Part shown: in pieces, positions 46,981 through 54,953 of the stretch
How the letters are laid out: each line of letters begins with the position of its first letter
Numbering within the stretch: position 1 is the first letter of the stretch
Assembly: GCF_004137355.1 (NCBI RefSeq)
Contig: NZ_SDVB01000238.1
Span: 434,001-498,000 of the forward strand
DNA: 64,000 bases
DNA from: Ciceribacter ferrooxidans
Lineage (GTDB): Bacteria; Pseudomonadota; Alphaproteobacteria; Rhizobiales; Rhizobiaceae
Direction: 5' to 3'
Made by a program: the position numbers and the translations under genes
Notes under the pieces: model-generated
What the model saw: only the letters and a program-made list of their open reading frames with translations
Databases searched by the model: none
Told to the model about the DNA's origin: nothing

Positions 46981-47034
46981 GCCGGTGGGATCTTCGGACG
47001 ACGATCATGTCGCCCAGGATCCCGCCGGCTTTTT
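46981..47034 (+). terminator. Terminator of the usp-dksA operon
   Basis: GCCGGTGGGATC pairs with GATCCCGCCGGC (12 bp, one G-U) across a 25-nt loop, followed by TTTTTCTTT. It lies 34 bp after the DksA-like stop. Confidence 0.8.
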
Positions 47035-47061
47035 CTTTGGGCGACGGCGGATGGCTTCGCT

Positions 47062-47439
47062 TCAGTGGAGCAGGGCGCCGACCGTGCCGCCGACGAGCAG
47101 CACCAGTGCGATCAGGATGGTGAGGGCCGCGCCCGGCCCGCGGCGTCTGGCGTCGGCATAATATTCCGTGGCGTAAAGCACCCGCGCACCCGTCCAGCAG
47201 AGGCCGAGGATGCCGGCGACCGGATCGGAGACGTAGGCGCCGAAGAGCCAGAGCGCCGGCAGGAAGAGCACGAGCTGCTCCACGGTGTTCTGTTGAACGC
47301 GGAAGATGCGCTCGAAGGCCTCGTCGCCGGTGACGCGCGGCGCCTCGACACCGAACTGCTTGCGGGCGCGGGCGACCTTGATCATGAACCAGGCATAGGC
47401 GACGAGCGCGGTGAAGGTGGCGAGAACCGTGAACCGCAT
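47062..47439 (-). CDS. MAPEG-family membrane protein
   Basis: A 125-residue protein with four hydrophobic segments, a polar RVTGDEAFERIFRVQQNTVEQLVLFLPALW stretch (E-R-x-x-R-x-Q-N-x-x-E) and ARVLYATEYYADARRR, which define the MAPEG family of membrane glutathione transferase-like proteins. It stands alone and is convergent with the usp-dksA operon; no substrate is evident. Confidence 0.88.
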   Translation of the reverse strand: MRFTVLATFTALVAYAWFMIKVARARKQFGVEAPRVTGDEAFERIFRVQQNTVEQLVLFLPALWLFGAYVSDPVAGILGLCWTGARVLYATEYYADARRRGPGAALTILIALVLLVGGTVGALLH

Positions 47440-47658
47440 GGCTGCTCTCCTCGAATAGGGCGCCGTCGTCGCCTCGTTGCCGGCCTGTCGCGAAGTCCGG
47501 CAACGGTCGATCGAGACGCCTGCGGATTTGTAGGCCGAAGCGGTGGGCCGCGCAAGCGCCGCCGACCGCTTGCCGGACGTCGCAAATTCGCCCATGATGG
47601 CGACTATCCGGACGGGCGAAGACCGCCGGACAAAGACCTCAGGGGACAGACTTATCCG

Positions 47659-48312
47659 ATGACTGAACCGTTCCGCTTCGGGCGGCCATACGATTTCCAC
47701 GAACTGGTGGCCGACGGCATCGTCCACGGTGTCGGCGTGGTGTTCGCACTGATCGGCGCCACGGCGCTGATCTTCTATGCGACCGTCTGGACGAGCTATG
47801 CGGAAATGGCCGCCGCCTGGATCTACGGCCTCGGCCTCGTCATCGCGCTTGCCGTCTCGTTCACCTACAACATGTGGCCGCATTCGCGCACCAAGTGGAT
47901 TCTCCGCCGCTTGGACCATTCGGCGATCTTCGTGCTGATCGCCGCCACCTACACGCCCTTCCTGGTCAAGGGCGCGCATGACTGGGCGATCTTCGCCCTG
48001 CTGATCGGCATCTGGCTCATCGCCGGCGTCGGCATCACGCTCAAATGCCGCTATCCCGGCCGCTACGACCGGCTGGCGATCCTGCTCTATCTCGCCATGG
48101 GCTGGAGCGGCGCGCTGGCACTCGGCCCGATTTCGCAGACCTTGCCGAGTATCACCCTGCTCCTGATCATCGTCGGCGGCTGCATCTATTCGGCCGGCGT
48201 GATCTTCCACGTCTGGGAACGGCTGCGCTTCCAGAACGCCATCTGGCACGGTTTCGTGGTCACTGCCGCCGCCGTTCACTACTCGGCGGTCGTCACCGCC
48301 TTGAGCTTCTGA
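47659..48312 (+). CDS. Hemolysin III / PAQR-family membrane protein
   Basis: A 217-residue protein with seven predicted membrane segments and the PAQR-type metal residues: an early ADGIVHGVGVV His, LDHSAIFVLIAATYTP, and a late IFHVWE...NAIWHGFVV pair. Members are membrane-homeostasis proteins (TrhA-like); real hemolytic activity is unlikely. The start is 47659 (MTEPFRFG). Confidence 0.9.
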   Translation: MTEPFRFGRPYDFHELVADGIVHGVGVVFALIGATALIFYATVWTSYAEMAAAWIYGLGLVIALAVSFTYNMWPHSRTKWILRRLDHSAIFVLIAATYTPFLVKGAHDWAIFALLIGIWLIAGVGITLKCRYPGRYDRLAILLYLAMGWSGALALGPISQTLPSITLLLIIVGGCIYSAGVIFHVWERLRFQNAIWHGFVVTAAAVHYSAVVTALSF

Positions 48313-48321
48313 GAAGGAACG

Positions 48322-48768
48322 TCAGGCCTTTTTCGGCTTGCGAGCCGCCTTGGAACCTATGCGAAAAGCAGTGGCGGTAACCACCCAGGCGATCAAAGCG
48401 CCAAAGGCCAAGCCAAAGACGATGGTGCCGATAAGGATACCGGGATCCGACGCCAATTGTCCGAAGAGACTGCCTGTGAGGACATATGAAAAAGCACCGT
48501 GTAGGATTTCTAGCAGGAATTGAGGCACCAATAGTACGGCCGAAATTCGCCAGCACTCGCCCCATTCGGCCATACGATCCTCCTGCTTGCGGAAGTAGGT
48601 GCCAGCCCAAACGCCGCTGGCGTATGTGACGGCAAAACTGAGACTGGAGCCGATGTCATCGACGACGTTGTAAGCGAGAAGTAGCGCAACCGCGACCATC
48701 CCGGCGATTGTTATTGCGAGAGATACAAAGAAATAACGGATAGCGAGCGGCACGATGAAACTGGGCAA
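48322..48768 (-). CDS. Small four-helix membrane protein (ABZJ_00895-like)
   Basis: A 148-residue protein with about four membrane helices and a charged KAARKPKKA tail. The pattern SYASGVWAGTYFRKQE-like / WRISAVLLVPQFLLEILHG resembles the ABZJ_00895 family of small proteobacterial membrane proteins of unknown role. GC is somewhat lower than its neighbours. It is convergent with hemolysin III, ten bases apart. Confidence 0.7.
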   Translation of the reverse strand: MPSFIVPLAIRYFFVSLAITIAGMVAVALLLAYNVVDDIGSSLSFAVTYASGVWAGTYFRKQEDRMAEWGECWRISAVLLVPQFLLEILHGAFSYVLTGSLFGQLASDPGILIGTIVFGLAFGALIAWVVTATAFRIGSKAARKPKKA

Positions 48769-48894
48769 AGAGATAACTCCTATCGAAAAGCCTGTGATGA
48801 AAACAAAAACAACCTAAAGGCGATTCCCAGTCGCGTTCAAGGGCCGAAATCCAGTTGAGTGATCGGTTGGCCTGCTTCCGGCCGGTCACTGCTT

Positions 48895-49464
48895 TTACCT
48901 CCCCTTGGTCAACACCACCGCGTAGCGGCAGGGCCTGTCGCCCTCGTTCCTGAAACAGCAGTCGGCCGGCGGCCCGAGCGCCAGGCAGTCGCCCTGACGA
49001 AGCCGATGCACCGTCTCGCCCTCCACGAAAGTGAGCGCGCCGTCGAGCACCCAGACAAGCTGCCGCAGGAAGGTGAAGGCGGCGGCGCCATAGGGCACCT
49101 CGGCGCCCGGCGGCAGCTCGACCTCGATGATCTCGAGCGGCATGTCGACGACCGGCGAGACATGGCGGCGGCGATAGCCGGTCGCCGGGTCGGTCCAGAC
49201 CGGCTGTTCGTCGCTGCGAAGGAGCCGCCTTCCACTGGCTTCCGCCCGGGCGACCAGCGTCGAGACGCTGAGCGACAGGGCGCCGGCGAGCCTGCCGAGG
49301 AGTGCGGCCGTCGGACTGCTCTCGCCGCGCTCCACCTTGTGGATCATCGCGCGGGAAACGCCGGCGCGCTCGGCGAGATCGGAGAGCGACCAGCCGCGCG
49401 AAAGCCGCTCGACGCGAATTCTCTCCCCTAGACAGCGATCCAGATCGTCTGGTATGTTTGACAT
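48895..49464 (-). CDS. XRE-family regulator with C-terminal cupin
   Basis: A 189-residue regulator: an N-terminal HTH (RGWSLSDLAERAGVSRAMIHKVERGESSPTAALLGRLAGAL) and a C-terminal cupin sensor domain (VDMPLEIIEVELPPGAEVPYG to HRLRQGDCLALGP). Such regulators usually sit beside and control a GNAT gene, as here: the acetyltransferase is divergent with 26 bp between starts. Confidence 0.93.
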   Translation of the reverse strand: MSNIPDDLDRCLGERIRVERLSRGWSLSDLAERAGVSRAMIHKVERGESSPTAALLGRLAGALSLSVSTLVARAEASGRRLLRSDEQPVWTDPATGYRRRHVSPVVDMPLEIIEVELPPGAEVPYGAAAFTFLRQLVWVLDGALTFVEGETVHRLRQGDCLALGPPADCCFRNEGDRPCRYAVVLTKGR

Positions 49465-49469
49465 ATATT

Positions 49470-49479
49470 CACTATAGTG
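49470..49479. promoter_or_regulatory. Palindrome between XRE-cupin and GNAT genes
   Basis: CACTATAGTG, a perfect 10-bp palindrome within the 26-bp gap between the two divergent start codons (49464 and 49491), embedded in an AT-rich stretch. The position suits autoregulation by the XRE-cupin protein and repression of the GNAT gene. Confidence 0.45.
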
Positions 49480-49490
49480 GACAATTCGCC

Positions 49491-49991
49491 ATGAAGCAAC
49501 CGATCCTGATCCGCGACGCGACCGAGGCCGACCTTGCGGCGATCCGCGACATCTACAATGACGCCGTCGAGCACACGACGGCGATCTGGAACGAGCAACT
49601 GATCGATGTCGAGAACCGCCGTGCCTGGATGGAGCTGCGCCGCGCCAGGGGCTTTCCGGTGCTCGTCGCCGAGCTGGACGGCAAGGTCGCGGGCTACGCT
49701 TCCTACGGCGACTGGCGGGCCTTCGACGGCTATCGCCACACGGTCGAGCACTCCGTCTACGTCCACAAGGACGCCCGCGGCGCCGGAATCGGCAGGACGT
49801 TGATGGAGGCCCTGATCGGGCGGGCGCGCGAGGGCAGGGTGCATGTGATGATCGCCGCGATCGAGGCCGGCAACAGCGCCTCGGTCCGGCTTCACGAGAC
49901 GCTCGGTTTCCGCCTCGTCGGCGTCCACCGGGAGGTCGGCACCAAGTTCGGCCGCTGGCTCGATCTCGCGATGATGGAACTCATGCTCTGA
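49491..49991 (+). CDS. GNAT acetyltransferase, PAT/MddA-like
   Basis: A 166-residue acetyltransferase of the phosphinothricin/methionine-sulfoximine acetyltransferase-like group: IRDATEADLAAIRDIYNDAVEHTTAIWNE, the acetyl-CoA loop VHKDARGAGIGRTLMEAL, and NSASVRLHETLGFRLVGVHREVGTKFGRW. It is controlled by the divergent XRE-cupin gene. The natural substrate is unknown; relatives acetylate methionine derivatives or glutamine analogues. Confidence 0.92.
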   Translation: MKQPILIRDATEADLAAIRDIYNDAVEHTTAIWNEQLIDVENRRAWMELRRARGFPVLVAELDGKVAGYASYGDWRAFDGYRHTVEHSVYVHKDARGAGIGRTLMEALIGRAREGRVHVMIAAIEAGNSASVRLHETLGFRLVGVHREVGTKFGRWLDLAMMELML

Positions 49992-50115
49992 GAGAGCCCC
50001 CGTTGCGCGGCAAGGCGCGTTCTTTCCCGCATGGAACACCCCTTGCGCTCGCGCGTTCCCTGACAGGTTTCGGGGTCCATCGGCCCCGAAGGGGCAGGTT
50101 CGAGGGGAGCGCGCG

Positions 50116-51246
50116 ATGAACGACCGGCCGGACATCCGGCATCCGCCGACCGCGGTGCCCGCGACCGCGCCGCAGCCGCCGCGGCGAAAGGGACGGGGTC
50201 GGGCCCCGCGCCGCACCGCGCTCGACCTCGCACAGAGCTGGGCCGTCATCGGCATCTTCGCCATTGTCGCGACCGGCGGCATCTATGTCGCCGCGGCGGT
50301 CCTGATGCCGGTCACGCTTGCCGTCGTCGTCGGGCTGATCCTCGGCGCGGCTGCCGATAGGCTCGGCAAGCTCGGCATACCGCCGATGCTCGCCGGTCTC
50401 ATCCTCGCCACCGTCGTCGTGACGACCCTCTTTCTCGGGGCCAATGCGCTGGTGCAGCCGCTTGGCCACTTCGCCGAAGAGGCGCCGCGGCTGATCGAAG
50501 CTGCAGTCGAGCGGGTGCTTCCCTATCTCGAGCGGATCGAGTGGTTGCACATATCGGAAGCGAGCCTGCGCGGCGGCCCGGTCTCGGCGGAGGCGCTGCT
50601 GCAGAACACCGGCGCCATCCTGACGACGATTGCCGCCGGCGTCACGCCGGCGCTGCTGCAGGGACTCATCTTCTTCGTCGCGCTGGCGCTCTTCCTCGGC
50701 AGCCGCCACTCGCTGCGCCGCGGGCTGATTATCGCCTTTCGCGACCGCAGCCGCCGGCTCTCGGCGATCCGCGTGCTGAATGCGATCGAGAGTTCGCTCG
50801 GGAGCTACTTCGCCGCCGCTACGCTGCTCTACAGTATCGTCGGCGTCGCGATGACCGTGATTGCCTTCGTCGGCGGGCTGCAGATGCCGCTGCTCTGGGG
50901 ACTGCTCGCCTTCATTTCGAGCTATGTGCCCTTCCTCGGCATCACCGTGACCACGTTTTCCGTCGCCGTCGGCGGCCTCGTCACCCACGACAGCGTGCTC
51001 GTCGGCCTTGCGCCGGCCATGGTCTTCTTCGTCGTTCACGGGCTGGTCGAGAACCTCCTGACGCCTGCGGTGATGGGCCGCCGGCTGGAGATCAACCCGT
51101 TCGTCGTCTTCGTCGCTATCGTTTTCTGGACCTGGATGTGGGGCGCCGTCGGCGCGGTGCTGGCGCTGCCCTTGTCGCTCATCGGCATGGCGATCCTCGA
51201 TGAGCTGCTGCCTGAACGGACCGTGCATCCGAAGCTGCCCGGCTGA
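50116..51246 (+). CDS. AI-2E/PerM-family transporter
   Basis: A 376-residue membrane protein with eight or so hydrophobic segments. The C-terminal LLWGLLAFISSYVPFLGITVTTF and ENLLTPAVMGRRLEINPFVVFVAIVFWTWMWG match the UPF0118/AI-2E family, whose members export autoinducers, sodium or small organics. The first 35 residues are a polar Pro/Arg-rich tail. It is monocistronic. Confidence 0.92.
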   Translation: MNDRPDIRHPPTAVPATAPQPPRRKGRGRAPRRTALDLAQSWAVIGIFAIVATGGIYVAAAVLMPVTLAVVVGLILGAAADRLGKLGIPPMLAGLILATVVVTTLFLGANALVQPLGHFAEEAPRLIEAAVERVLPYLERIEWLHISEASLRGGPVSAEALLQNTGAILTTIAAGVTPALLQGLIFFVALALFLGSRHSLRRGLIIAFRDRSRRLSAIRVLNAIESSLGSYFAAATLLYSIVGVAMTVIAFVGGLQMPLLWGLLAFISSYVPFLGITVTTFSVAVGGLVTHDSVLVGLAPAMVFFVVHGLVENLLTPAVMGRRLEINPFVVFVAIVFWTWMWGAVGAVLALPLSLIGMAILDELLPERTVHPKLPG

Positions 51247-51292
51247 GGTTGCCCGTTTTTTTATTGACAATTGATGGAAATCAAATCAAATC

Positions 51293-51306
51293 TACGAAGC
51301 TTCGTA
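51293..51306. promoter_or_regulatory. Palindrome upstream of sqr
   Basis: TACGAAGCTTCGTA, a perfect 14-bp palindrome 48 bp upstream of the sqr start in an AT-rich promoter region that also holds TTGACA at 51264-51269. Persulfide-sensing ArsR-type repressors commonly control sqr; whether this is their site here is inference. Confidence 0.4.
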
Positions 51307-51353
51307 TATATGGTGACAAATAGATATATGCCTGACGAAGCGGGAGGTTCTTT

Positions 51354-52643
51354 ATGGCTCATGTCGTTGTTCTCGGTGCCGGCCTCGGTGGCACCATCAT
51401 GGCCTACGAGTTGAGGGACGTGCTGTCACGCGAGGATCGCGTGAGCGTCATCAACAAGGGGTCGGTCTATTCCTTCGTACCGTCCAATCCGTGGGTCGCC
51501 GTCGGCTGGCGCGAGCGCGAGACGGTCGAGGTCGATCTGGCGCCGGCGTGCAAGCGCCGCGACATCGCGCTCTACCCGCAAGGGGCGAAGCGCCTGCATC
51601 CGGCAGAAAACCGCGTCGAGCTCACCGACGGCACCTCCGTCGACTACGATTACCTGGTGATCGCGACCGGTCCGGAACTCGCCTTCGACGAGATCGAGGG
51701 CTTCGGCCCAGAGGCCTACACCCAGTCGGTCTGCCACATCGATCACGCGCTTGCCGCGAAGGAAGCCTTCGACAAGCTGGTCGCCAAGCCGGGTCCGGTG
51801 GTGATCGGCGCCGTGCAGGGTGCCTCCTGCTTCGGTCCGGCCTACGAATTCGCCTTCATCCTGGAAAAGGCGCTGCGCGACGCCAAGGTGCGCGACAAGG
51901 TGCCGATGACCTTCGTCACCTCCGAGCCCTATATCGGCCATCTCGGCCTCGACGGCGTCGGCGATACCAAGGGCCTGCTCGAAAGCGCGATGCGCGCCAA
52001 GCACATCAAGTGGATCACCAACGCCAAGGTGCAGAAGTTCGAGGACGGCAAGGTGATCGCCGACGAACTCAACGAGGACGGCTCGGTGAAGACCACCCAC
52101 GAGGTGCCCTCGGCCTATACGATGATGCTGCCGGCCTTCCGCGGCGTGGAAGCGGTGCGCGACATCGAGGGGCTCACCAATCCGCGCGGCTTCATCCTCG
52201 TCGACCGGCACCAGCAGAACCAGAAATTCCAGAACGTCTTCTCGGTCGGCGTCTGCGTCGCCATCCCGCCAATGGGCAAGACGCCGGTTCCGGTCGGCGT
52301 GCCGAAGACCGGCTTCATGATCGAAAGCATGGTGACGGCGACCGCGACCAACATCGCCCGGCTCGTCCGCGGCGAGACGCCGAACGCCGAAGGCACCTGG
52401 AACGCCGTCTGCCTCGCCGACTTCGGCGACGGGGGCATCGCCTTCGTGGCGCAGCCGCAGATCCCGCCGCGCAACGTCAACTGGTCGTCGCAGGGCAAGT
52501 GGGTGCACGCCGCCAAGATCGGCTTCGAGAAGTACTTCCTGCACAAGATCAAGAGCGGCCGCGCCGAGCCCTTCTACGAGAAGCTCGCTTTGCAGGTGCT
52601 CGGCATCGACAAACTGAAGGCCGTGAAGTTCGACAGCGAGTGA
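51354..52643 (+). CDS. sqr: Sulfide:quinone oxidoreductase
   Basis: A 429-residue membrane-peripheral flavoprotein that oxidises H2S and passes electrons to quinone. The N-terminal dinucleotide motif VVVLGAGLGGTIMAYEL and all three catalytic cysteines are present: TQSVCHID (Cys127), QGASCFGPAYE (Cys159) and WNAVCLADFGD (Cys353). This spacing is that of type I SQR, e.g. the Acidithiobacillus enzyme. The C-terminal amphipathic region KIGFEKYFLHKIKSG is retained for membrane attachment. GGGAGG precedes the start. It is monocistronic and likely for sulfide detoxification. Confidence 0.95.
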   Translation: MAHVVVLGAGLGGTIMAYELRDVLSREDRVSVINKGSVYSFVPSNPWVAVGWRERETVEVDLAPACKRRDIALYPQGAKRLHPAENRVELTDGTSVDYDYLVIATGPELAFDEIEGFGPEAYTQSVCHIDHALAAKEAFDKLVAKPGPVVIGAVQGASCFGPAYEFAFILEKALRDAKVRDKVPMTFVTSEPYIGHLGLDGVGDTKGLLESAMRAKHIKWITNAKVQKFEDGKVIADELNEDGSVKTTHEVPSAYTMMLPAFRGVEAVRDIEGLTNPRGFILVDRHQQNQKFQNVFSVGVCVAIPPMGKTPVPVGVPKTGFMIESMVTATATNIARLVRGETPNAEGTWNAVCLADFGDGGIAFVAQPQIPPRNVNWSSQGKWVHAAKIGFEKYFLHKIKSGRAEPFYEKLALQVLGIDKLKAVKFDSE

Positions 52644-52691
52644 GCGGGCGCGGTCGGAAGGCCGCACGCTGCAGGGCAGTGCTGCCTGTTT

Positions 52692-52748
52692 CCGTCATGC
52701 CGGCCTTGAGCCGGCATCCAGCGCGATCAAGTTTTTGATCGCAAAAGG
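52692..52748. repeat. REP-like mosaic element (family 2), copy 2
   Basis: ATGCCGGC-CTTGA-GCCGGCAT (52697-52717) is followed by GCGATCAAG-TTTTT-GATCGC (52722-52742). The ~55-bp block matches the minus-strand copy at 36640-36693 with only a handful of differences, so it is a dispersed repeat family. It lies in the convergent gap after sqr. Confidence 0.8.
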
Positions 52749-52820
52749 ACTTTTTCACGGCGTGGACCTGCCGCTGCTGGACCCCGGGAGCTAGACAGCC
52801 CCAGCAATCGTGAACCGCGC

Positions 52821-53408
52821 TCAGGTGGTCGGAGCGTAGCGATTCACCACGATACCGCATTCATAGGCTTTTGAACCAAGGAGGCAGAGCTTGCGAACGC
52901 CTGCCTGGTCGAAGATGCGAGTTCCGCCGCCAAGGGTCGCCGGATTGACGTAGAACTGGAATTCGTCCACCAGCCCGGCCGCGATCAACGACGAGGCAAA
53001 TCCTGCACCGCCGAAAACAGCGATGTTGCCACCACCCTCGGCCTTCAGTGCTCCGACCTCACGCGGAAGGTCTCCGCTTCTGACCACTGTGCGCTCCCAT
53101 CGGGACACTCCGAGCCTGTCGCTCAGCACCACCTTCGGCACGTCGATGACGCGCTGCGCAAAGGCATAGAACGGGTCCTGCGGATATCGCTTCGCCGCTT
53201 GCCCCCAATGGGACAGATAACCGTCGTCCACCATCTTGCGGCTTAGCAATATGGTGTCGACGGACCGGATATAGGTATTGAAATCTCGCTTGAGCGCTTC
53301 GTCCCAGCGGTTCTCGTCGCCCCAACCCCAGACCTGCCAGTCATGGTCGCCAGCGGCGCCGACAAAGCCGTCGACCGACACCTGCATCTGAAGGATGAGT
53401 TTTCGCAT
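52821..53408 (-). CDS. Dihydrofolate-reductase-like (RibD C-terminal family) protein
   Basis: A 195-residue protein of the YyaP/RibD C-terminal reductase group: RKLILQMQVSVDGFVGAAG, TILLSRKMVDDGYLSHW and the NADPH-loop NIAVFGGAGFASSLIAAGLVDEF. It probably reduces an unknown small molecule and is not a true DHFR. The start is MRKLIL at 53408. It follows the NmrA-like gene by 35 bp. Confidence 0.88.
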   Translation of the reverse strand: MRKLILQMQVSVDGFVGAAGDHDWQVWGWGDENRWDEALKRDFNTYIRSVDTILLSRKMVDDGYLSHWGQAAKRYPQDPFYAFAQRVIDVPKVVLSDRLGVSRWERTVVRSGDLPREVGALKAEGGGNIAVFGGAGFASSLIAAGLVDEFQFYVNPATLGGGTRIFDQAGVRKLCLLGSKAYECGIVVNRYAPTT

Positions 53409-53443
53409 TGTTGAAGCCTCCGGTTCCATGAATGATTGCCGGT

Positions 53444-54325
53444 TCAGGCGACGTGACGTGAAGCACTGAAAGCATCTTCGGCCCATTGCTCCAGCGTGGT
53501 CGGGGTGGTGTTACGTGGGCTCGGCTCCTCGAGCGCCCAGCGCTGGCCGTTGTTGAAACTCGTCGCCGTTTCGATCACCGCGTCCGCGAAGCTCGGTGAC
53601 ATGCCGATCTCGATCATGCCGGCATGGGCATCCGCGTATGGTAAGGTCTGGTAGGCGACGTTCCGGCCGATGGCTTTCCCGAGGATCTCGGTTGCGGTAG
53701 CGAGCGTGTAATGCCCGCCACCGTGCAGTTCGATCACACGGTCCTGTGGCCAATCCTCAGTCATCAGCAGATCGGCGGCGCGCTCGCCGACGTCGCGTGC
53801 GGCGATCAACGGCATCGGCCGATCGCCACAGAAAGGCGTTGCAAACACAGCGGATGCCGACTGTTCGACGAAACCCATTCCCTTCACGAAATTCTCGTTG
53901 AAGAATCCCGCTCGGAGATACACCAGTTCGTGGATGCCAAGTACCGCCATCCGGTCTTCCATTTCGGCTGCGCCCAGCGATGTCCCCATCCTCAGGTGGG
54001 CGTTGAGGCCGCTCAACAGGACGGCGCGTCCGATGCCCGAAACCGAGATCGCCTCGACCAGTCGATTGCTAACCTCTTGCTCGAAACGACGAAGGTCCGG
54101 TGCTTGAACGTCAAACGGGATCATAACGTAGGCGCTGTCCGCGCCGCGAAAGGCGCGATTCAACGCATCCTGATCAGAGAGTGCAACTCCCAGGCTGCGA
54201 GCCACGCCCCTCACGATATGACCCTGCTGCCGTAATTTGGCCGATAGTACTGCGCCGACCTCACTGGTGGCGCCGACGACCACGATGGTGCGCTTGCCGC
54301 GTTCCGATTGATCTCCGTGGGTCAT
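53444..54325 (-). CDS. NmrA-like NAD(P)-binding protein
   Basis: A 293-residue extended-SDR-like protein. The dinucleotide motif is VVVGATSEVGAVL (G-x-x-x-x-G) and the catalytic Tyr-x3-Lys is absent, as in NmrA/HSCARG redox sensors and azoreductase-like YtfG proteins. It is divergent from an HxlR regulator with a shared 28-bp symmetric operator, and co-oriented with the RibD-like gene downstream. Together these look like a redox or xenobiotic response module. Confidence 0.88.
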   Translation of the reverse strand: MTHGDQSERGKRTIVVVGATSEVGAVLSAKLRQQGHIVRGVARSLGVALSDQDALNRAFRGADSAYVMIPFDVQAPDLRRFEQEVSNRLVEAISVSGIGRAVLLSGLNAHLRMGTSLGAAEMEDRMAVLGIHELVYLRAGFFNENFVKGMGFVEQSASAVFATPFCGDRPMPLIAARDVGERAADLLMTEDWPQDRVIELHGGGHYTLATATEILGKAIGRNVAYQTLPYADAHAGMIEIGMSPSFADAVIETATSFNNGQRWALEEPSPRNTTPTTLEQWAEDAFSASRHVA

Positions 54326-54390
54326 GCCATATCCTTTCTCAAGAACGATGAAAGCAAGCTCGGCTCTATTTACGCTTTACAAATGAAACC

Positions 54391-54418
54391 ATTGACTCTG
54401 ATTTAAATTGGTGTCAAT
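54391..54418. promoter_or_regulatory. Symmetric operator candidate of the HxlR regulator
   Basis: ATTGAC-TCTG-ATTTAAAT-TGGT-GTCAAT: outer arms ATTGAC/GTCAAT and a central palindrome ATTTAAAT are equally spaced, giving a 28-bp dyad in the divergent promoter. It is centred about 30 bp from the HxlR start and 80 bp from the NmrA-like start. Size and AT content suit an HxlR dimer. Confidence 0.6.
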
Positions 54419-54435
54419 AGTAAATCGATTTAAAA

Positions 54436-54870
54436 ATGGAACCAGATATGTCAGGCAAGGCGAAATCGAACTGTCCCATCAACCTGTCCCTCGAGGTGAT
54501 CGGCGACCGATGGACGCTGCTGATTATTCGCGACATGCTGTTCGCCGGCAAAAAGCACTTCAGAGAGTTCCTGCAATCGGATGAAGGCATCTCCTCGCGC
54601 ACACTCTCTGACCGGCTGCAGAGCCTCCAGGAGGAAGGGATCGTGACACGTCACGATGATCCCGGACACAAGCTCAAGGCGGTCTATTGTCTGACGCAGG
54701 CCGGGTTAGACCTCCTGCCGATACTGGTGAATCTGGGCGTCTGGGGGAACCGTCATCGTACTGCCGACCCGCAACTGGGCGCGGTAGCGGAAGAGCTTGC
54801 AGCAGGTGGATCTGAGGCAATCGCGCGGATGAAGAGGCGATATGTGTCGGCGCAATCCGACGCGGATTGA
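54436..54870 (+). CDS. HxlR-family transcriptional regulator
   Basis: A 144-residue winged-helix regulator: CPINLSLEVIGDRWTLLIIRDMLFAGKKHFREFLQSDEGISSRTLSDRLQSLQEEGIV is the HxlR signature, with a conserved Cys (residue 12) that in relatives senses electrophiles. It controls, by position, the divergent NmrA-like and RibD-like genes. Confidence 0.92.
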   Translation: MEPDMSGKAKSNCPINLSLEVIGDRWTLLIIRDMLFAGKKHFREFLQSDEGISSRTLSDRLQSLQEEGIVTRHDDPGHKLKAVYCLTQAGLDLLPILVNLGVWGNRHRTADPQLGAVAEELAAGGSEAIARMKRRYVSAQSDAD

Positions 54871-54953
54871 GTTCCAGCGCCATACGCGACTTCGACCTCT
54901 ATTCTCCATCCCGGCCAAGTGTCTGGCCTTTCCGTCTTCCGCAGGTGAGAAGC

